NCBI GenBank assembly: GCA_018830645.1
Contig: JAHJSA010000075.1
Location: 1-57,023, forward strand
Source: Actinomycetota bacterium
Lineage (GTDB): Bacteria > Actinomycetota > Thermoleophilia > RBG-16-64-13
Length of the DNA stretch: 57,023 nt
Direction of reading: 5' to 3'
Shown: in pieces, positions 14,217 to 22,683 of the stretch
Position numbering within the stretch: position 1 is the stretch's first letter
Layout of the letters: the number at the start of each line of letters is the position of its first letter
Translations under genes and position numbers: made by a program
The notes under the pieces: model-generated
The model's input: only the letters and a program-made list of their open reading frames with translations
Told to the model about the DNA's origin: nothing
The model's database searches: none

Positions 14217-15677
14217 TCAGTGGGCAGGCCACTCCACGTCGTCGCCGTGAGAAGCCCCTCCCCCGCCCTCGGCCTTGGCACGGTAGAGGCCACGGTCGGC
14301 TGCGTGGATCAGGGTGAGCGCGGTGTCCTGGAAGAACGACGCCGATACGGCGGCCGATCCTTCCGCCGCGGGTGCGCCCATCAGGGTAGCCGACCCGATG
14401 CTCAAGCTCGGCCGCTCGGAAAGCCCGGCCGAGCCGTGCTCCGGATCCCACTCGGCCAGGGTCTCAAGGATCCTCCGAGCCGCGACGATCGCACCCTCGG
14501 CGCAAGCCCCGGGGAGAATCACCGCGAACTCGTCGCCACCGTAGCGCGCCACCACGTCACTGTTCCGGGCGGAGCGCCTCAGCACCCGACCGATCTCTGT
14601 GAGCAGCCGGTCGCCGGCCAAGTGGCCGAGCCCATCGTTGACCCTCTTCAGTCCGTCGACGTCGATCATCAGCACCGACAACGGGAGGCCGGACCGGAAC
14701 GATGCGCGGAGCTCACGCTGAAGCCACTGTTCGAAGAACCTGCGCACGTAGACTCCCGTGAGCGGGTCGAGCGTGGCCATCTCGTGGAGTTGGGCGTTCT
14801 CGATGGCCACGGCGGCTTGGTTGGCGAACACCTGGAGCAGGCCGGCGTCTTCTTCCGACAGGGGCGCTCTGTCGAGGAACACGACCCCGCTGGTCTGTTC
14901 CCGCACGCGGAGCGGGACGACGGTGGCCGAGTCGCCCACGAGACTCCGGCCCGAGACCATGGCCTCGGTGACGAGTCGGGCCCTTGGGGCGTCGAGCGCG
15001 GTCCGCAGAGGGCCATTGATGGAATAGCGACCGGTGCCGGCCTGGATCACGAGTTCGGTGCCGTCTTCAGACGTGGCGAGAAAGCCATCGACTTCGGGGA
15101 GCCCCGAGCTGGCCGCGGTACCTGCCGTCACCGCCACGAACGAATTCACGGCGCCGACGAGGCCGGCCACCTGGAGCAGGATACCCTGCAGCAGGTCCGA
15201 CATGGGCTGGATCGCGTGAAGGCGGGGCGTGGCTTCGAGGATGTAGCGCAGGCCCTGCCGACTCTTGGACAGGAGCTGGAGCGAGTAGGCGGCCCTCAGT
15301 CCTACGTCTACCCAGAGCAGGAGACGCTCAGGGCCGTCGTTCTTGTCGTGGTAGCCCTGGATGTCGAGGCGCCGCATCATCTCCCGGGGAGGGTAGTCGC
15401 CGGCATGGCCGGTCTGCATGATCACCTGCACAATGGAGTTGAACGAGCGCAGCCTGCCCACCAACTCCTCGCCCGACATTCCCGGCATGCGCGAGTCGAC
15501 AAGGATGAGGTCTACGGAACGGCTGCCCAGGATCTCCAGCGCGTCCGCACCAGAGGCCACCGACAGCACCTCGTGACCCTCGCGCTCGAGCAGGCGACAG
15601 ACCACGTCGAGATACGAGGGATCGTCGTCGACCACGAGGACGACGCGTCCCTCCGTGACCCTGCCTTCCGAGCCCAT
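14217..15677 (-). CDS. Response regulator with GAF and active GGDEF domains (diguanylate cyclase)
   Basis: 486 residues, cytoplasmic. The receiver is at ~10-130: acidic pocket DDD at 17-19, phospho-acceptor Asp61 in LVDSRMPG, Lys112. GAF-like domain ~150-295. GGDEF domain ~300-470 with the catalytic GGDEF at 380-384 and an intact inhibitory site R371-N-S-D374 five residues before it, so it should make cyclic di-GMP and show product inhibition. The start ATG 15677 follows GGAGG by seven bases; upstream in-frame starts lack one. No histidine kinase is adjacent. It heads the minus-strand series leading to GtrA and GT2, which may link c-di-GMP with envelope glycan synthesis, but the 156-bp gap with its own promoter-like element makes co-transcription uncertain. 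Confidence 0.9.
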   Translation of the reverse strand: MGSEGRVTEGRVVLVVDDDPSYLDVVCRLLEREGHEVLSVASGADALEILGSRSVDLILVDSRMPGMSGEELVGRLRSFNSIVQVIMQTGHAGDYPPREMMRRLDIQGYHDKNDGPERLLLWVDVGLRAAYSLQLLSKSRQGLRYILEATPRLHAIQPMSDLLQGILLQVAGLVGAVNSFVAVTAGTAASSGLPEVDGFLATSEDGTELVIQAGTGRYSINGPLRTALDAPRARLVTEAMVSGRSLVGDSATVVPLRVREQTSGVVFLDRAPLSEEDAGLLQVFANQAAVAIENAQLHEMATLDPLTGVYVRRFFEQWLQRELRASFRSGLPLSVLMIDVDGLKRVNDGLGHLAGDRLLTEIGRVLRRSARNSDVVARYGGDEFAVILPGACAEGAIVAARRILETLAEWDPEHGSAGLSERPSLSIGSATLMGAPAAEGSAAVSASFFQDTALTLIHAADRGLYRAKAEGGGGASHGDDVEWPAH

Positions 15678-15756
15678 CTCGATGCCTCCAGTGATCGACG
15701 CCCTCCCGGCGCGGGGCGCCCACGATGGGTGCGGGACGAGCCCCGAATCAGGCCCC

Positions 15757-15766
15757 ATGGTATCAT
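15757..15766. promoter_or_regulatory. Overlapping divergent -10-like elements
   Basis: The minus strand has TGATACCAT (15765-15757) toward the response-regulator cyclase and the plus strand has TATCAT (15761-15766) toward the L,D-transpeptidase. No convincing -35 boxes are seen. The two starts are 133 bp apart. Confidence 0.35.
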
Positions 15767-15810
15767 TCAGAAACCGCGTAGCATGTCGTCATCTCCCCGA
15801 TGGGAATCCC

Positions 15811-16791
15811 ATGCAGAATCCGCACAGTTCCTCCCACGGTATCCGGAAGAGTAGGCTGGTGCGCCTCTTGGCCACCACGGGCGCGGCAGTGACGATCGCG
15901 GGGGTGGCGCTGGCGGTCTTCGCATCGACCTCCTTCCTGCAGCGGGCCATGAACGCCGACGGTACAGAGACCGGGAGCCCTGTCGCCGCGGCGGACCCGG
16001 GGCCGGCCGCGCAGGACCCGGGCCAATCCGGAGGCGCGCGCTCCGTCGCGTCGGGGTCGCCGCCCTCCTCGCGAACCACAGCAACGACCGTCGCGGCAGC
16101 TCCCACCACTACGACAACCGTCGCGCCCTCCCCGCCGACCACCCTTACCGCACTCCAGAAGGCCGTCGGCGGCGCTCTGTTCATCGTGGTGAAGCCCGTG
16201 GTCGAGCCTCTCAAGATATACAAGAGCGCTTCCACCACAGCCGAAGTGACGCACTCGTTCCCCTTCAAGGACAAGAAGTATGGATTCCCCGCCGTCTTCT
16301 CAGCGGTCGGTCAGACGATCACGTCCGACGGTACCCTATGGTACGAGGTGTACGTGCCGAAACGTCCGAACATGACGAAGGGATGGGTGCGGGCCTCCGA
16401 CGTCACGGCCGCTGTGACCACCCACTATCTTCAGATCCATCTCGACGCGCACCGGCTCGAGCTCTACGAGGAGGGTCAACTGGTGCGCACCTACCCGATC
16501 GCGGTGGGCAAGAGCAGCGCCCCCACGCCCACCGGTGACTTCTTCATCTCCAACGAGATGCAGACGGGCAACCCGGGGGGAGCGTACGGGCCGATCGCCA
16601 TGGGCATCAGCGCGTTCTCAGACGTGCTCACCGACTGGCCCGAGGACGGCCAGGTGGGCATCCACGGCACGAACAGCCGCTCTTCGATCGGGAACAGCGT
16701 GAGCCACGGGTGCATACGCCTCTTCAACGAACACATCATCGAGCTCTCCGCTACGATCGATCCGGGCACCCCAGTCTTCATTCGCAAGTAG
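15811..16791 (+). CDS. L,D-transpeptidase (YkuD) with SH3-like domain
   Basis: 326 residues. An N-terminal membrane anchor at ~20-42 (LLATTGAAVTIAGVALAVFA) is followed by a Thr/Pro-rich linker (~55-120), an SH3b-like segment (~130-200, LKIYKSAS...GWVRASD) and a C-terminal YkuD domain. The catalytic motif is HGT (from His285) and SHGCIRL with Cys301. Such enzymes form 3-3 peptidoglycan cross-links or attach proteins to the wall outside the membrane. ATG 15811 was chosen because the hydrophobic anchor follows at normal distance. It is the first gene of a plus-strand run; the stop TAG directly precedes the mtaB start. Confidence 0.9.
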   Translation: MQNPHSSSHGIRKSRLVRLLATTGAAVTIAGVALAVFASTSFLQRAMNADGTETGSPVAAADPGPAAQDPGQSGGARSVASGSPPSSRTTATTVAAAPTTTTTVAPSPPTTLTALQKAVGGALFIVVKPVVEPLKIYKSASTTAEVTHSFPFKDKKYGFPAVFSAVGQTITSDGTLWYEVYVPKRPNMTKGWVRASDVTAAVTTHYLQIHLDAHRLELYEEGQLVRTYPIAVGKSSAPTPTGDFFISNEMQTGNPGGAYGPIAMGISAFSDVLTDWPEDGQVGIHGTNSRSSIGNSVSHGCIRLFNEHIIELSATIDPGTPVFIRK

Positions 16792-18207
16792 GTGCCGGTG
16801 CCGATCACCGTCGCCTTCCGCACGCTGGGGTGCAGGCTCAACCAATGTGAGACCGCGCAGATGGAGGAGTCGCTCACCGTTCGCGGGCTCTCGACGATCC
16901 CCTGGGAGCAACGAGCCGACGTGCGGGTGCTGAACACCTGCACGGTCACCGGCAAGACCGACCGCGCGTGCCGCAACGAGATCCGGCGGGTGAAGCGGGC
17001 CGACCCGGCGTGCCGTCTGATAGTCACCGGATGCTACGCGCAGGTGGCCCCCGAACGGATCGCCGAGATCGCCGGAGTGGACCTCGTGTTGGGCAACCTC
17101 GACAAGGCGGAGCTACCCGACCACGTCGACCGACTGCTCTCCTCGGCACCCAGCGGCCCCGAGGCCACGCCGGGAAGCGCCGCCCCCCTCGACGCAGCAC
17201 CGGGAAGCGCAGCACTCCTCAAGGCCACACCGAGGCGTGCCGCGCTCCAGGTGACCGACTACGACAACGAGACGGCCTTCCGAAGCGACTTCGTCACCCA
17301 CTTCTCCGGCTACACCCGGGCCTTCCTCAAGGTGCAGAACGGGTGCGACGCCCGCTGCAGCTACTGCGTGATACCTATCGCGCGCGGTCGTTCGCGCAGC
17401 ATGCCCCTCGCCGACGTCCTGCACCAAGTGCGCATGTTGGAGAAGAAGGGGTTCCGCGAGGTGGTGCTCACCGGCATCCACCTCGGCTGCTGGGGCAAGG
17501 ACACGGGCGACGGAACCCTGGCCGACCTGCTCCGTTCGCTGGCCACGGATACTCAGATGCCGCACTTCCGCCTCAGCTCCACCGAGCCGCTCGAAGTGGA
17601 CGATCGCGTGCTCGCGGTGATGAGCACATATGGCGACCGCTTCGCAGAGCACTTCCATCTGCCGCTCCAGAGCGGCAGTGACAGCGTGCTCCGTCGTATG
17701 AGCCGGCCGTACGACACGCTCCAGTACGCCGAGCGCGCGCGCGCCGTGCGCTCGGCCTTCCCCGATGCGGCCATCGGAGCCGACGTGATCGTAGGCTTCC
17801 CGGGCGAGTCGGAGGCGGAGTTCCAGGAGTCGATGCACCTCGTCGAGAGCCTGCCGCTCACCTACCTGCACGTGTTCCCCTACAGCGACCGGCCGGGCAC
17901 GCGCGCATCGACCGCGCCGGACAAGGTCCCCCCGAGCACGATATCAGAACGGAGCGCGCGTCTGCGCCAGCTGGCCGAGGCCAAGGACGCCGCCTTCCAG
18001 GCCCGCTTCGCCGGGCGCGAACTACGCACGCTCCTCTTGAAGCAGAAGTCGGCTGACGACATGATAGTGGGCCTCACGGGCAACTACTTGGAGGTGCAGG
18101 TGCCGGGCGACGCGTCTCTCATGAACCGGTTCGCGCGGGTCGTGCCCCTGGAGCGTAGGCCTGACGGTCGCTGGCTGGGGTCGCTCGTCGACGTGGACTC
18201 GCCGTGA
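16792..18207 (+). CDS. mtaB: tRNA t6A37 methylthiotransferase MtaB
   Basis: 471 residues; radical-SAM enzyme that converts t6A to ms2t6A at position 37 of ANN-decoding tRNAs. The UPF0004 domain carries Cys14 ([10 protein letters not shown]), the CTVTGK motif near residue 50 and TGCYAQ near 84. The radical-SAM core holds [13 protein letters not shown] with Cys185, 189 and 192. A TRAM-like segment ends the protein. GTG 16792 directly abuts the preceding stop; GTG 16798 is an alternative. Between the first two domains is an extra Ala/Pro/Gly linker of three ~10-residue repeats ([27 protein letters not shown]), absent from typical MtaB and seen at DNA level as a 30-bp period. The stop overlaps dtd by four bases. 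Confidence 0.93.
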   Translation: MPVPITVAFRTLGCRLNQCETAQMEESLTVRGLSTIPWEQRADVRVLNTCTVTGKTDRACRNEIRRVKRADPACRLIVTGCYAQVAPERIAEIAGVDLVLGNLDKAELPDHVDRLLSSAPSGPEATPGSAAPLDAAPGSAALLKATPRRAALQVTDYDNETAFRSDFVTHFSGYTRAFLKVQNGCDARCSYCVIPIARGRSRSMPLADVLHQVRMLEKKGFREVVLTGIHLGCWGKDTGDGTLADLLRSLATDTQMPHFRLSSTEPLEVDDRVLAVMSTYGDRFAEHFHLPLQSGSDSVLRRMSRPYDTLQYAERARAVRSAFPDAAIGADVIVGFPGESEAEFQESMHLVESLPLTYLHVFPYSDRPGTRASTAPDKVPPSTISERSARLRQLAEAKDAAFQARFAGRELRTLLLKQKSADDMIVGLTGNYLEVQVPGDASLMNRFARVVPLERRPDGRWLGSLVDVDSP

Positions 18208-18665
18208 GAATCGTGGCCCAACGGGTGACCGAAGCCGCCGTGCATGTGGGCGACGAGGAGGTCGGTCGTATCGGAGCGGGGCTCCTGCTCTTCGTGGGCG
18301 TCGGGCACGATGACGCGCATGTGCACGCCGCGCCCCTCGCCGAGAAGATCGTGAACCTGCGCGTCTTCGAGGACGACGCCGGCAAGACCAACCTCTCGCT
18401 GCTCGACGTGGGCGGGGCTGCTCTCGTGGTGAGCCAGTTCACGCTCTTCGCCGACACCCGCAAGGGCAGGCGCCCCTCGTTCACCGCCGCCGCCGACCCC
18501 GCGGTGGCCGAGCGACTCGTGGAGCTCTTCCGCCGGGAACTCGAAGAGAGAGGCGTGCCCACCGCTTCCGGGCGCTTCGGAGCCGAGATGCGGGTGAGCC
18601 TGGTGAACGACGGTCCCTTTACCCTGCATCTCGACACCGACGCGATGCCCGGCGGACACCGATGA
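18204..18665 (+). CDS. dtd: D-aminoacyl-tRNA deacylase
   Basis: 153 residues, normal length for DTD. Chiral proofreading motifs are both present: SQFTLFAD at 77-84 and NDGPFT at 135-140 (family consensus NxGPxT). The enzyme removes D-amino acids, and glycine, from mischarged tRNA. The GTG start overlaps the mtaB stop (GTGA), and its own stop overlaps the next gene as ATGA, so translation is coupled along the run. Confidence 0.95.
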   Translation: MRIVAQRVTEAAVHVGDEEVGRIGAGLLLFVGVGHDDAHVHAAPLAEKIVNLRVFEDDAGKTNLSLLDVGGAALVVSQFTLFADTRKGRRPSFTAAADPAVAERLVELFRRELEERGVPTASGRFGAEMRVSLVNDGPFTLHLDTDAMPGGHR

Positions 18666-19609
18666 CCCGCGGCGCGCCGCGCATCGACACAGGTGGGGTG
18701 TGGGCTCCCGGCGTCGGTCTGCCCGACTACCACACGCACAACTCCCGGTGTGGGCACGCCAGTGGCACCCTGCGCGAATACGTGGAAGCGGCACTGCGGC
18801 GCGGGCTCTCGGGCATGGGTGCGTCCGCCCACCTGCCCCTCGTGCACACTCGCGATCCCATACTCTCCATGGCGCTCTCCGAACTCCACGACTACGTGGG
18901 TGAGGTCCGAGCCCTCCAAGCTGAGTATCCCGGCTTCATCCTCCTGGGCATCGAGGCCGACTACCGCCCCGACACGTTCGACGATGTGCGCGGGTTGCTC
19001 GAGTCGTATCCGTTCGACTACGTCATAGGTTCGGTGCACTACCTCGACGGATGGCCCTTCGACGATCCGCGCCAGCGTCACACGTGGGACGGGCGCGAGA
19101 TCGAAGACGTCTACCGTAGATACTTCGACCTCGTCGGCGAGGCGGCCGAGACGGGGGCCTTCACCCTCATCGGGCATCTCGATCTGGTCAAGAAATGGGG
19201 CCATCGGCCTCCCCGACCCCTCGAGGACGCGGCACGCGCTCTCGCCGAGAGGATCGCGCGCGCCGAGGTGGTGGTCGAGGTGAACACCGCGGGCCTACGG
19301 AAGCCGGTGGCGGAACTCTACCCCGATGTGACTCTGCTCCGCCTCCTCCGCGAGCAAGGAGTGGCGGTGACCTTCGGTTCGGATGCTCACAGCCCCCAAG
19401 ACGTCGGTCGCGACTTCGACGCCGCGTTGGCCGCGGTGCGCGAAGCCGGATTCGACTCCTACGCCGCGCTCGAGTACCCCCCAACGGGCATCGAGTCCCC
19501 GGACCACCACCCCGCCGGGAACGTGGGCCGCACTCCCCGTGCCATACCCACCCTGCGCCCACTGCCAGACCCCCCCTCCGAGATGACGGAGGCGGAAGCG
19601 AGCCCGTGA
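18662..19609 (+). CDS. PHP-domain phosphatase, histidinol-phosphatase-like
   Basis: 315 residues. The PHP metal-site motif [14 protein letters not shown] starts at residue 22 with His24 and His26. Further ligands fall in [35 protein letters not shown] and [13 protein letters not shown], matching the HisJ/HisK class that dephosphorylates L-histidinol phosphate. No histidine-biosynthesis neighbours are present, so another phosphoester substrate is possible. ATGA overlap with dtd; its stop shares one base with the next start (TGATG). The ~40 C-terminal residues are Pro-rich and variable. Confidence 0.85.
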   Translation: MTRGAPRIDTGGVWAPGVGLPDYHTHNSRCGHASGTLREYVEAALRRGLSGMGASAHLPLVHTRDPILSMALSELHDYVGEVRALQAEYPGFILLGIEADYRPDTFDDVRGLLESYPFDYVIGSVHYLDGWPFDDPRQRHTWDGREIEDVYRRYFDLVGEAAETGAFTLIGHLDLVKKWGHRPPRPLEDAARALAERIARAEVVVEVNTAGLRKPVAELYPDVTLLRLLREQGVAVTFGSDAHSPQDVGRDFDAALAAVREAGFDSYAALEYPPTGIESPDHHPAGNVGRTPRAIPTLRPLPDPPSEMTEAEASP

Positions 19610-20568
19610 TGGACGCCGCGCCCGCCACGACGGTCGGCCTGATATACAACCCGGCGGCCGGGGGCGGCAAAGCCGCGGACGTAGGCAAGGAAGTGCGACG
19701 GCGTCTGGAGTGGCACGGAGCACGGGTGCTAGTTCGCACCACGAGCGCCCCGACGGAGGCCTTCTTCATAGCGGCGGAGTTGGTCGGGCAGGTGGACTCG
19801 GTGGTGGCGGTGGGTGGCGACGGTACCGTGAACGAAGTGGTGAACGGCTTGGCCAACCGCGACGTGCCGCTCGGCATCGTGCCGGCGGGCACGGTGAACG
19901 TCCTGGCCTTGGAACTCGGGCTGCCCTTCGACGTGGGGAAGGCGTGCGAGGTGATCCTCCGCGGGCACACCACCACTCTCGACCTCGGGCGGGTGGACGG
20001 GCGGCGCTTCACCCTGATGGTGGGAGCCGGCATCGACGCGCTCACCGTGCGCGAACTCGACCCTCGGGCCAAGCGCCGCTTTCGCGAGCTGGCGTTCGTC
20101 TGGACGGGACTGCGCAGCTACTTACGCACCCCACCTGTGGATTTCGGCGTGGTGGTGGACGGACGACGCCACCGGGCCAGCTACGTCGTGGTGGGAAACT
20201 GCCGCTACTACGGCGGCCGCTTCGGCCTGACCAGCCGCGCCGATCCCACCGACGGCGTGCTCGACGTGCTCATGTACGAAGACACCGGCTTCGGTCACGC
20301 CATGGCGTTCGTCTTGGGCATCCCGTTCGGCCTGCACGTACGACACCCCGGAGTCACTTATGTACGAGGCCGTCACGTGGTCCTGGAGGCCCCTGACGAC
20401 GGCGTCGTGTGGTTCCAGACCGACGGAGAGCTGGCGGGCCGCCTTCCGGCGGTAGTCGAGATCGAGAGACACGCGCTGCGCGTGTTCGCTCCCGATCGAG
20501 CACGGCATGCGTGGGAGATACCCACTCCGGTATGGGCAAGACCCCGAATGGACGAAGAGGTCGGATGA
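19609..20568 (+). CDS. Diacylglycerol kinase-family lipid kinase
   Basis: 319 residues; the catalytic DAGK domain opens with GLIYNPAAGGGKA and has the nucleotide motif VGGDGTVNEVVNG at 68-80, then PAGTVNVLALELGLP and the C-terminal beta domain with VGAGIDALTVRELD and ADPTDGVLDVLMY. Members phosphorylate diacylglycerol, sphingosine or related lipids; the exact lipid is unknown. The DgkB-type GNDxAR signature is replaced by GTVNVLA, as in many actinobacterial YegS-like enzymes. It overlaps the PHP gene by one base and the lipoprotein gene by four. Confidence 0.88.
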   Translation: MDAAPATTVGLIYNPAAGGGKAADVGKEVRRRLEWHGARVLVRTTSAPTEAFFIAAELVGQVDSVVAVGGDGTVNEVVNGLANRDVPLGIVPAGTVNVLALELGLPFDVGKACEVILRGHTTTLDLGRVDGRRFTLMVGAGIDALTVRELDPRAKRRFRELAFVWTGLRSYLRTPPVDFGVVVDGRRHRASYVVVGNCRYYGGRFGLTSRADPTDGVLDVLMYEDTGFGHAMAFVLGIPFGLHVRHPGVTYVRGRHVVLEAPDDGVVWFQTDGELAGRLPAVVEIERHALRVFAPDRARHAWEIPTPVWARPRMDEEVG

Positions 20569-21227
20569 AGGCGCGAGGAACTCGCACCGGCCCGGCATCC
20601 CGCCGTACGGCATTGCATGCCACGGCTCCCGCCCGCGTGATCGCCATACTCCTCGTTCTCGCCGTAGCGGCCGCGACCACGGGGTGCGCGGAACGCACGG
20701 ACCCCGGCGCCACGACCACACTCGCGGGTGCCCCGTCGGAGACGACGTCCCCGGGCAGAGTGACGCCCACCACGTCCGGCGCCACTGACGGCACCACCGG
20801 CGGCACCTCCGCCGCCGGAACCACGTCCGCCCCCGGCACTCCCACCACCTCGGGCGCCGGCGGCGTCTCCGGCGACCTCGAGGCACTCGGGCGACTCGCG
20901 ATCTCCCAGTATCAGGAGCAAGACCTCACGGGAGCCGCCCGCACCTACCAAGCGATGTTGGCGCTCGACGACACCGACCCACTCATACACAACAACTACG
21001 CCAACGTGCTTCGCGACCTCGGCCGTTCCGCGGAGGCGGAGAAGGAGTACGAGCGGGCGCTCGCTCTCGACGCCACGCTCGCCACCACCTATCTCAACCT
21101 GGCCGCGCTCCATCTGCGCGGCCAGGACACGGCCAAGGCCATCTCCGTACTGGATCGTGGTATCGCCGCGACCGCGGGCGCCGACAGGCTGCGCCTCCAA
21201 GATCTGAAGAACCAGATAGCGGGGTAG
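20565..21227 (+). CDS. TPR-containing lipoprotein
   Basis: 220 residues. A type II signal peptide (~24-41) ends in the lipobox AATTGC with Cys41 as the lipidation site. A Thr/Gly/Ser-rich spacer runs to ~105, followed by about three tetratricopeptide helices pairs (LAISQYQEQDLTGAARTYQ, NNYANVLRDLGRSAEAEKEY, TYLNLAALHLRGQDTAKAI). It probably acts as a membrane-bound scaffold on the outer face. ATGA overlap with the kinase gene. The next gene, also a TPR protein, starts five bases after its stop, so the two may work as a pair. Confidence 0.82.
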   Translation: MKARGTRTGPASRRTALHATAPARVIAILLVLAVAAATTGCAERTDPGATTTLAGAPSETTSPGRVTPTTSGATDGTTGGTSAAGTTSAPGTPTTSGAGGVSGDLEALGRLAISQYQEQDLTGAARTYQAMLALDDTDPLIHNNYANVLRDLGRSAEAEKEYERALALDATLATTYLNLAALHLRGQDTAKAISVLDRGIAATAGADRLRLQDLKNQIAG

Positions 21228-21232
21228 GCGAG

Positions 21233-21940
21233 GTGCGCCCGCTTCTGGCCTCTTTCCTGGTCGTCGTGGTGGTGCTCGTGGCGACGAATCTGTTGTGGCC
21301 CCGTCCGGACCCCGGCCCAAGCGGCGTATGGGAACTGGGCCGGATAGACGAGATCACGGGCGTAGCGAGCGGCGGCGGCGGCGCAGCGGGCGACGACCTG
21401 GGCGGGGACGTCGCGGGCGGGGACGTCGCGGGCGGCGGCCCCGGGTCGACGATGGATCCTGTTCGGCGTGAGCACCCCGAGCCCGAGATGTGGGAGGAGC
21501 TCCTCCCCCGCGTCGAGGAAGACGCGAAGGCACACCCCGAGGACGCCGCACGACGACTTCGTCTGGCCCTCGTGCTGTACAACCTCGACCGCTACGAGGA
21601 GGCGGAGGCCATCTATCGGGAGATGCTCACCACGGGGGAAGACGCCGTCATCCGGAAACGACTGGGCAACGTGTTGCGCGACAAGGGGGACTACGAGGGA
21701 GCCCGGGCAGCGTACCTCGAGGCGCTGGCCACCGACCCCGCGGCCCCCTCCCTCTACATCAACCTGGCCGACCTCCTCTGGAGGTGGCGACGCACCGACG
21801 AGGCCCTCCGGGTACTCGCCGACGGCATGGAGAAGGTGCCGCCCGACCGTCGCCCCGCCTTGGAGAGCGCCGCCGCCGCGATCGGCGCGGCGAGCGGATC
21901 CGACAGGCCGGGCACTACACCCCCGGTCAGCGCGCCGTAG
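21233..21940 (+). CDS. Membrane-anchored TPR protein
   Basis: 235 residues from GTG 21233. One N-terminal membrane segment (LLASFLVVVVVLVATNLLW), a Gly/Asp linker (~45-75) containing a perfect 15-bp DNA duplication at 21401-21430 that repeats GGDVA, then TPR helices (LRLALVLYNLDRYEEAEAIYREML, LGNVLRDKGDYEGARAAYLEAL, LYINLADLLWRWRRTDEALRVL). The topology is like the preceding lipoprotein, with repeats outside the cell. Its last 14 bases overlap the end of the convergent methyltransferase gene, so no room remains for a terminator. Confidence 0.8.
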   Translation: MRPLLASFLVVVVVLVATNLLWPRPDPGPSGVWELGRIDEITGVASGGGGAAGDDLGGDVAGGDVAGGGPGSTMDPVRREHPEPEMWEELLPRVEEDAKAHPEDAARRLRLALVLYNLDRYEEAEAIYREMLTTGEDAVIRKRLGNVLRDKGDYEGARAAYLEALATDPAAPSLYINLADLLWRWRRTDEALRVLADGMEKVPPDRRPALESAAAAIGAASGSDRPGTTPPVSAP

Positions 21941-22667
21941 CCAGGAGCGTACCGAGCGGATAGGTGAACGAGATGCGTCCGTCCGCGAGCGCGAGGTCGA
22001 GCCGCTGCTGGAATCGCGGGCCCAGCGACAAGAACATCCGCCGGCAGGCCTGCACCCGAGCGTCGTTCGCCTCGGCGGCCCTCGACCCGCCCGCCGCCCC
22101 GCCCGATCCCGCCCAGTAGGCGAAGTCCTGCGTGAGATCAGACGTCTCCTCCGCATCGACTCCCAGTCCGGCCCCATCGGCCAGGGCATGCAGCTCTTCC
22201 AGCGAGTAGAACAGAAGGTGCCGGGGCGAGAGCAGCCGCTCGGCTTCCCACAGGCGCAGGTCGAGAGCGGGCTCGCTAAACGCCAGGATCTCCTGCAGCA
22301 CGACCCGGCCGGTGGGTCTAAGCACCCGCCGCACCTCGGCCAGAGCGGCCAAAGGGCGAGGCTCTCGGGCAAGACCGAGGCAGAGCAGCACCACGTCGAA
22401 CTGCCCCGCGTCGAACGGCAGGTCGTCGAGAGACGCCGTGCTGAAGAAGACGTTGTCGTGACCCATCGCGGCTGCGAGACGTCTTCCCTCCTCGGCCAGC
22501 TCCGGCTCGGACTGCACCGTCTCCACCGACCCGGCCGCCGCCGCGACGTGTAGCGCCATGTTGCCCGCGCGGCCGCTCAGATCAAGCACGGTCTCACCCG
22601 GTCGCACAGCCGCCAGAGACACGGCGAGCGCTATGGGGCCTCGCCCGGATGGATCGATCCCGTTCAC
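21927..22667 (-). CDS. Class I SAM-dependent methyltransferase
   Basis: 246 residues. Motif I is ETVLDLSGRAGNMALHVA, where the usual first Gly of the DxGxGxG loop is Ser-Gly-Arg-Ala-Gly, then an acidic SVETVQSEPELAEEG and motif IV FDVVLLCLGLARE, followed by LRPTGRVVLQEI. The overall form is the UbiE/methyltransf_11 type; the substrate is unknown. GTG 22667 has GAGGAG seven bases upstream and lies 16 bp after the ileS stop, so it is probably co-transcribed with ileS. An Ala/Gly linker (GSGGAAGGSRAAEA) interrupts the C-terminal half. Confidence 0.78.
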   Translation of the reverse strand: MNGIDPSGRGPIALAVSLAAVRPGETVLDLSGRAGNMALHVAAAAGSVETVQSEPELAEEGRRLAAAMGHDNVFFSTASLDDLPFDAGQFDVVLLCLGLAREPRPLAALAEVRRVLRPTGRVVLQEILAFSEPALDLRLWEAERLLSPRHLLFYSLEELHALADGAGLGVDAEETSDLTQDFAYWAGSGGAAGGSRAAEANDARVQACRRMFLSLGPRFQQRLDLALADGRISFTYPLGTLLATAR

Positions 22668-22683
22668 CGTGAGACTCCTCTCG

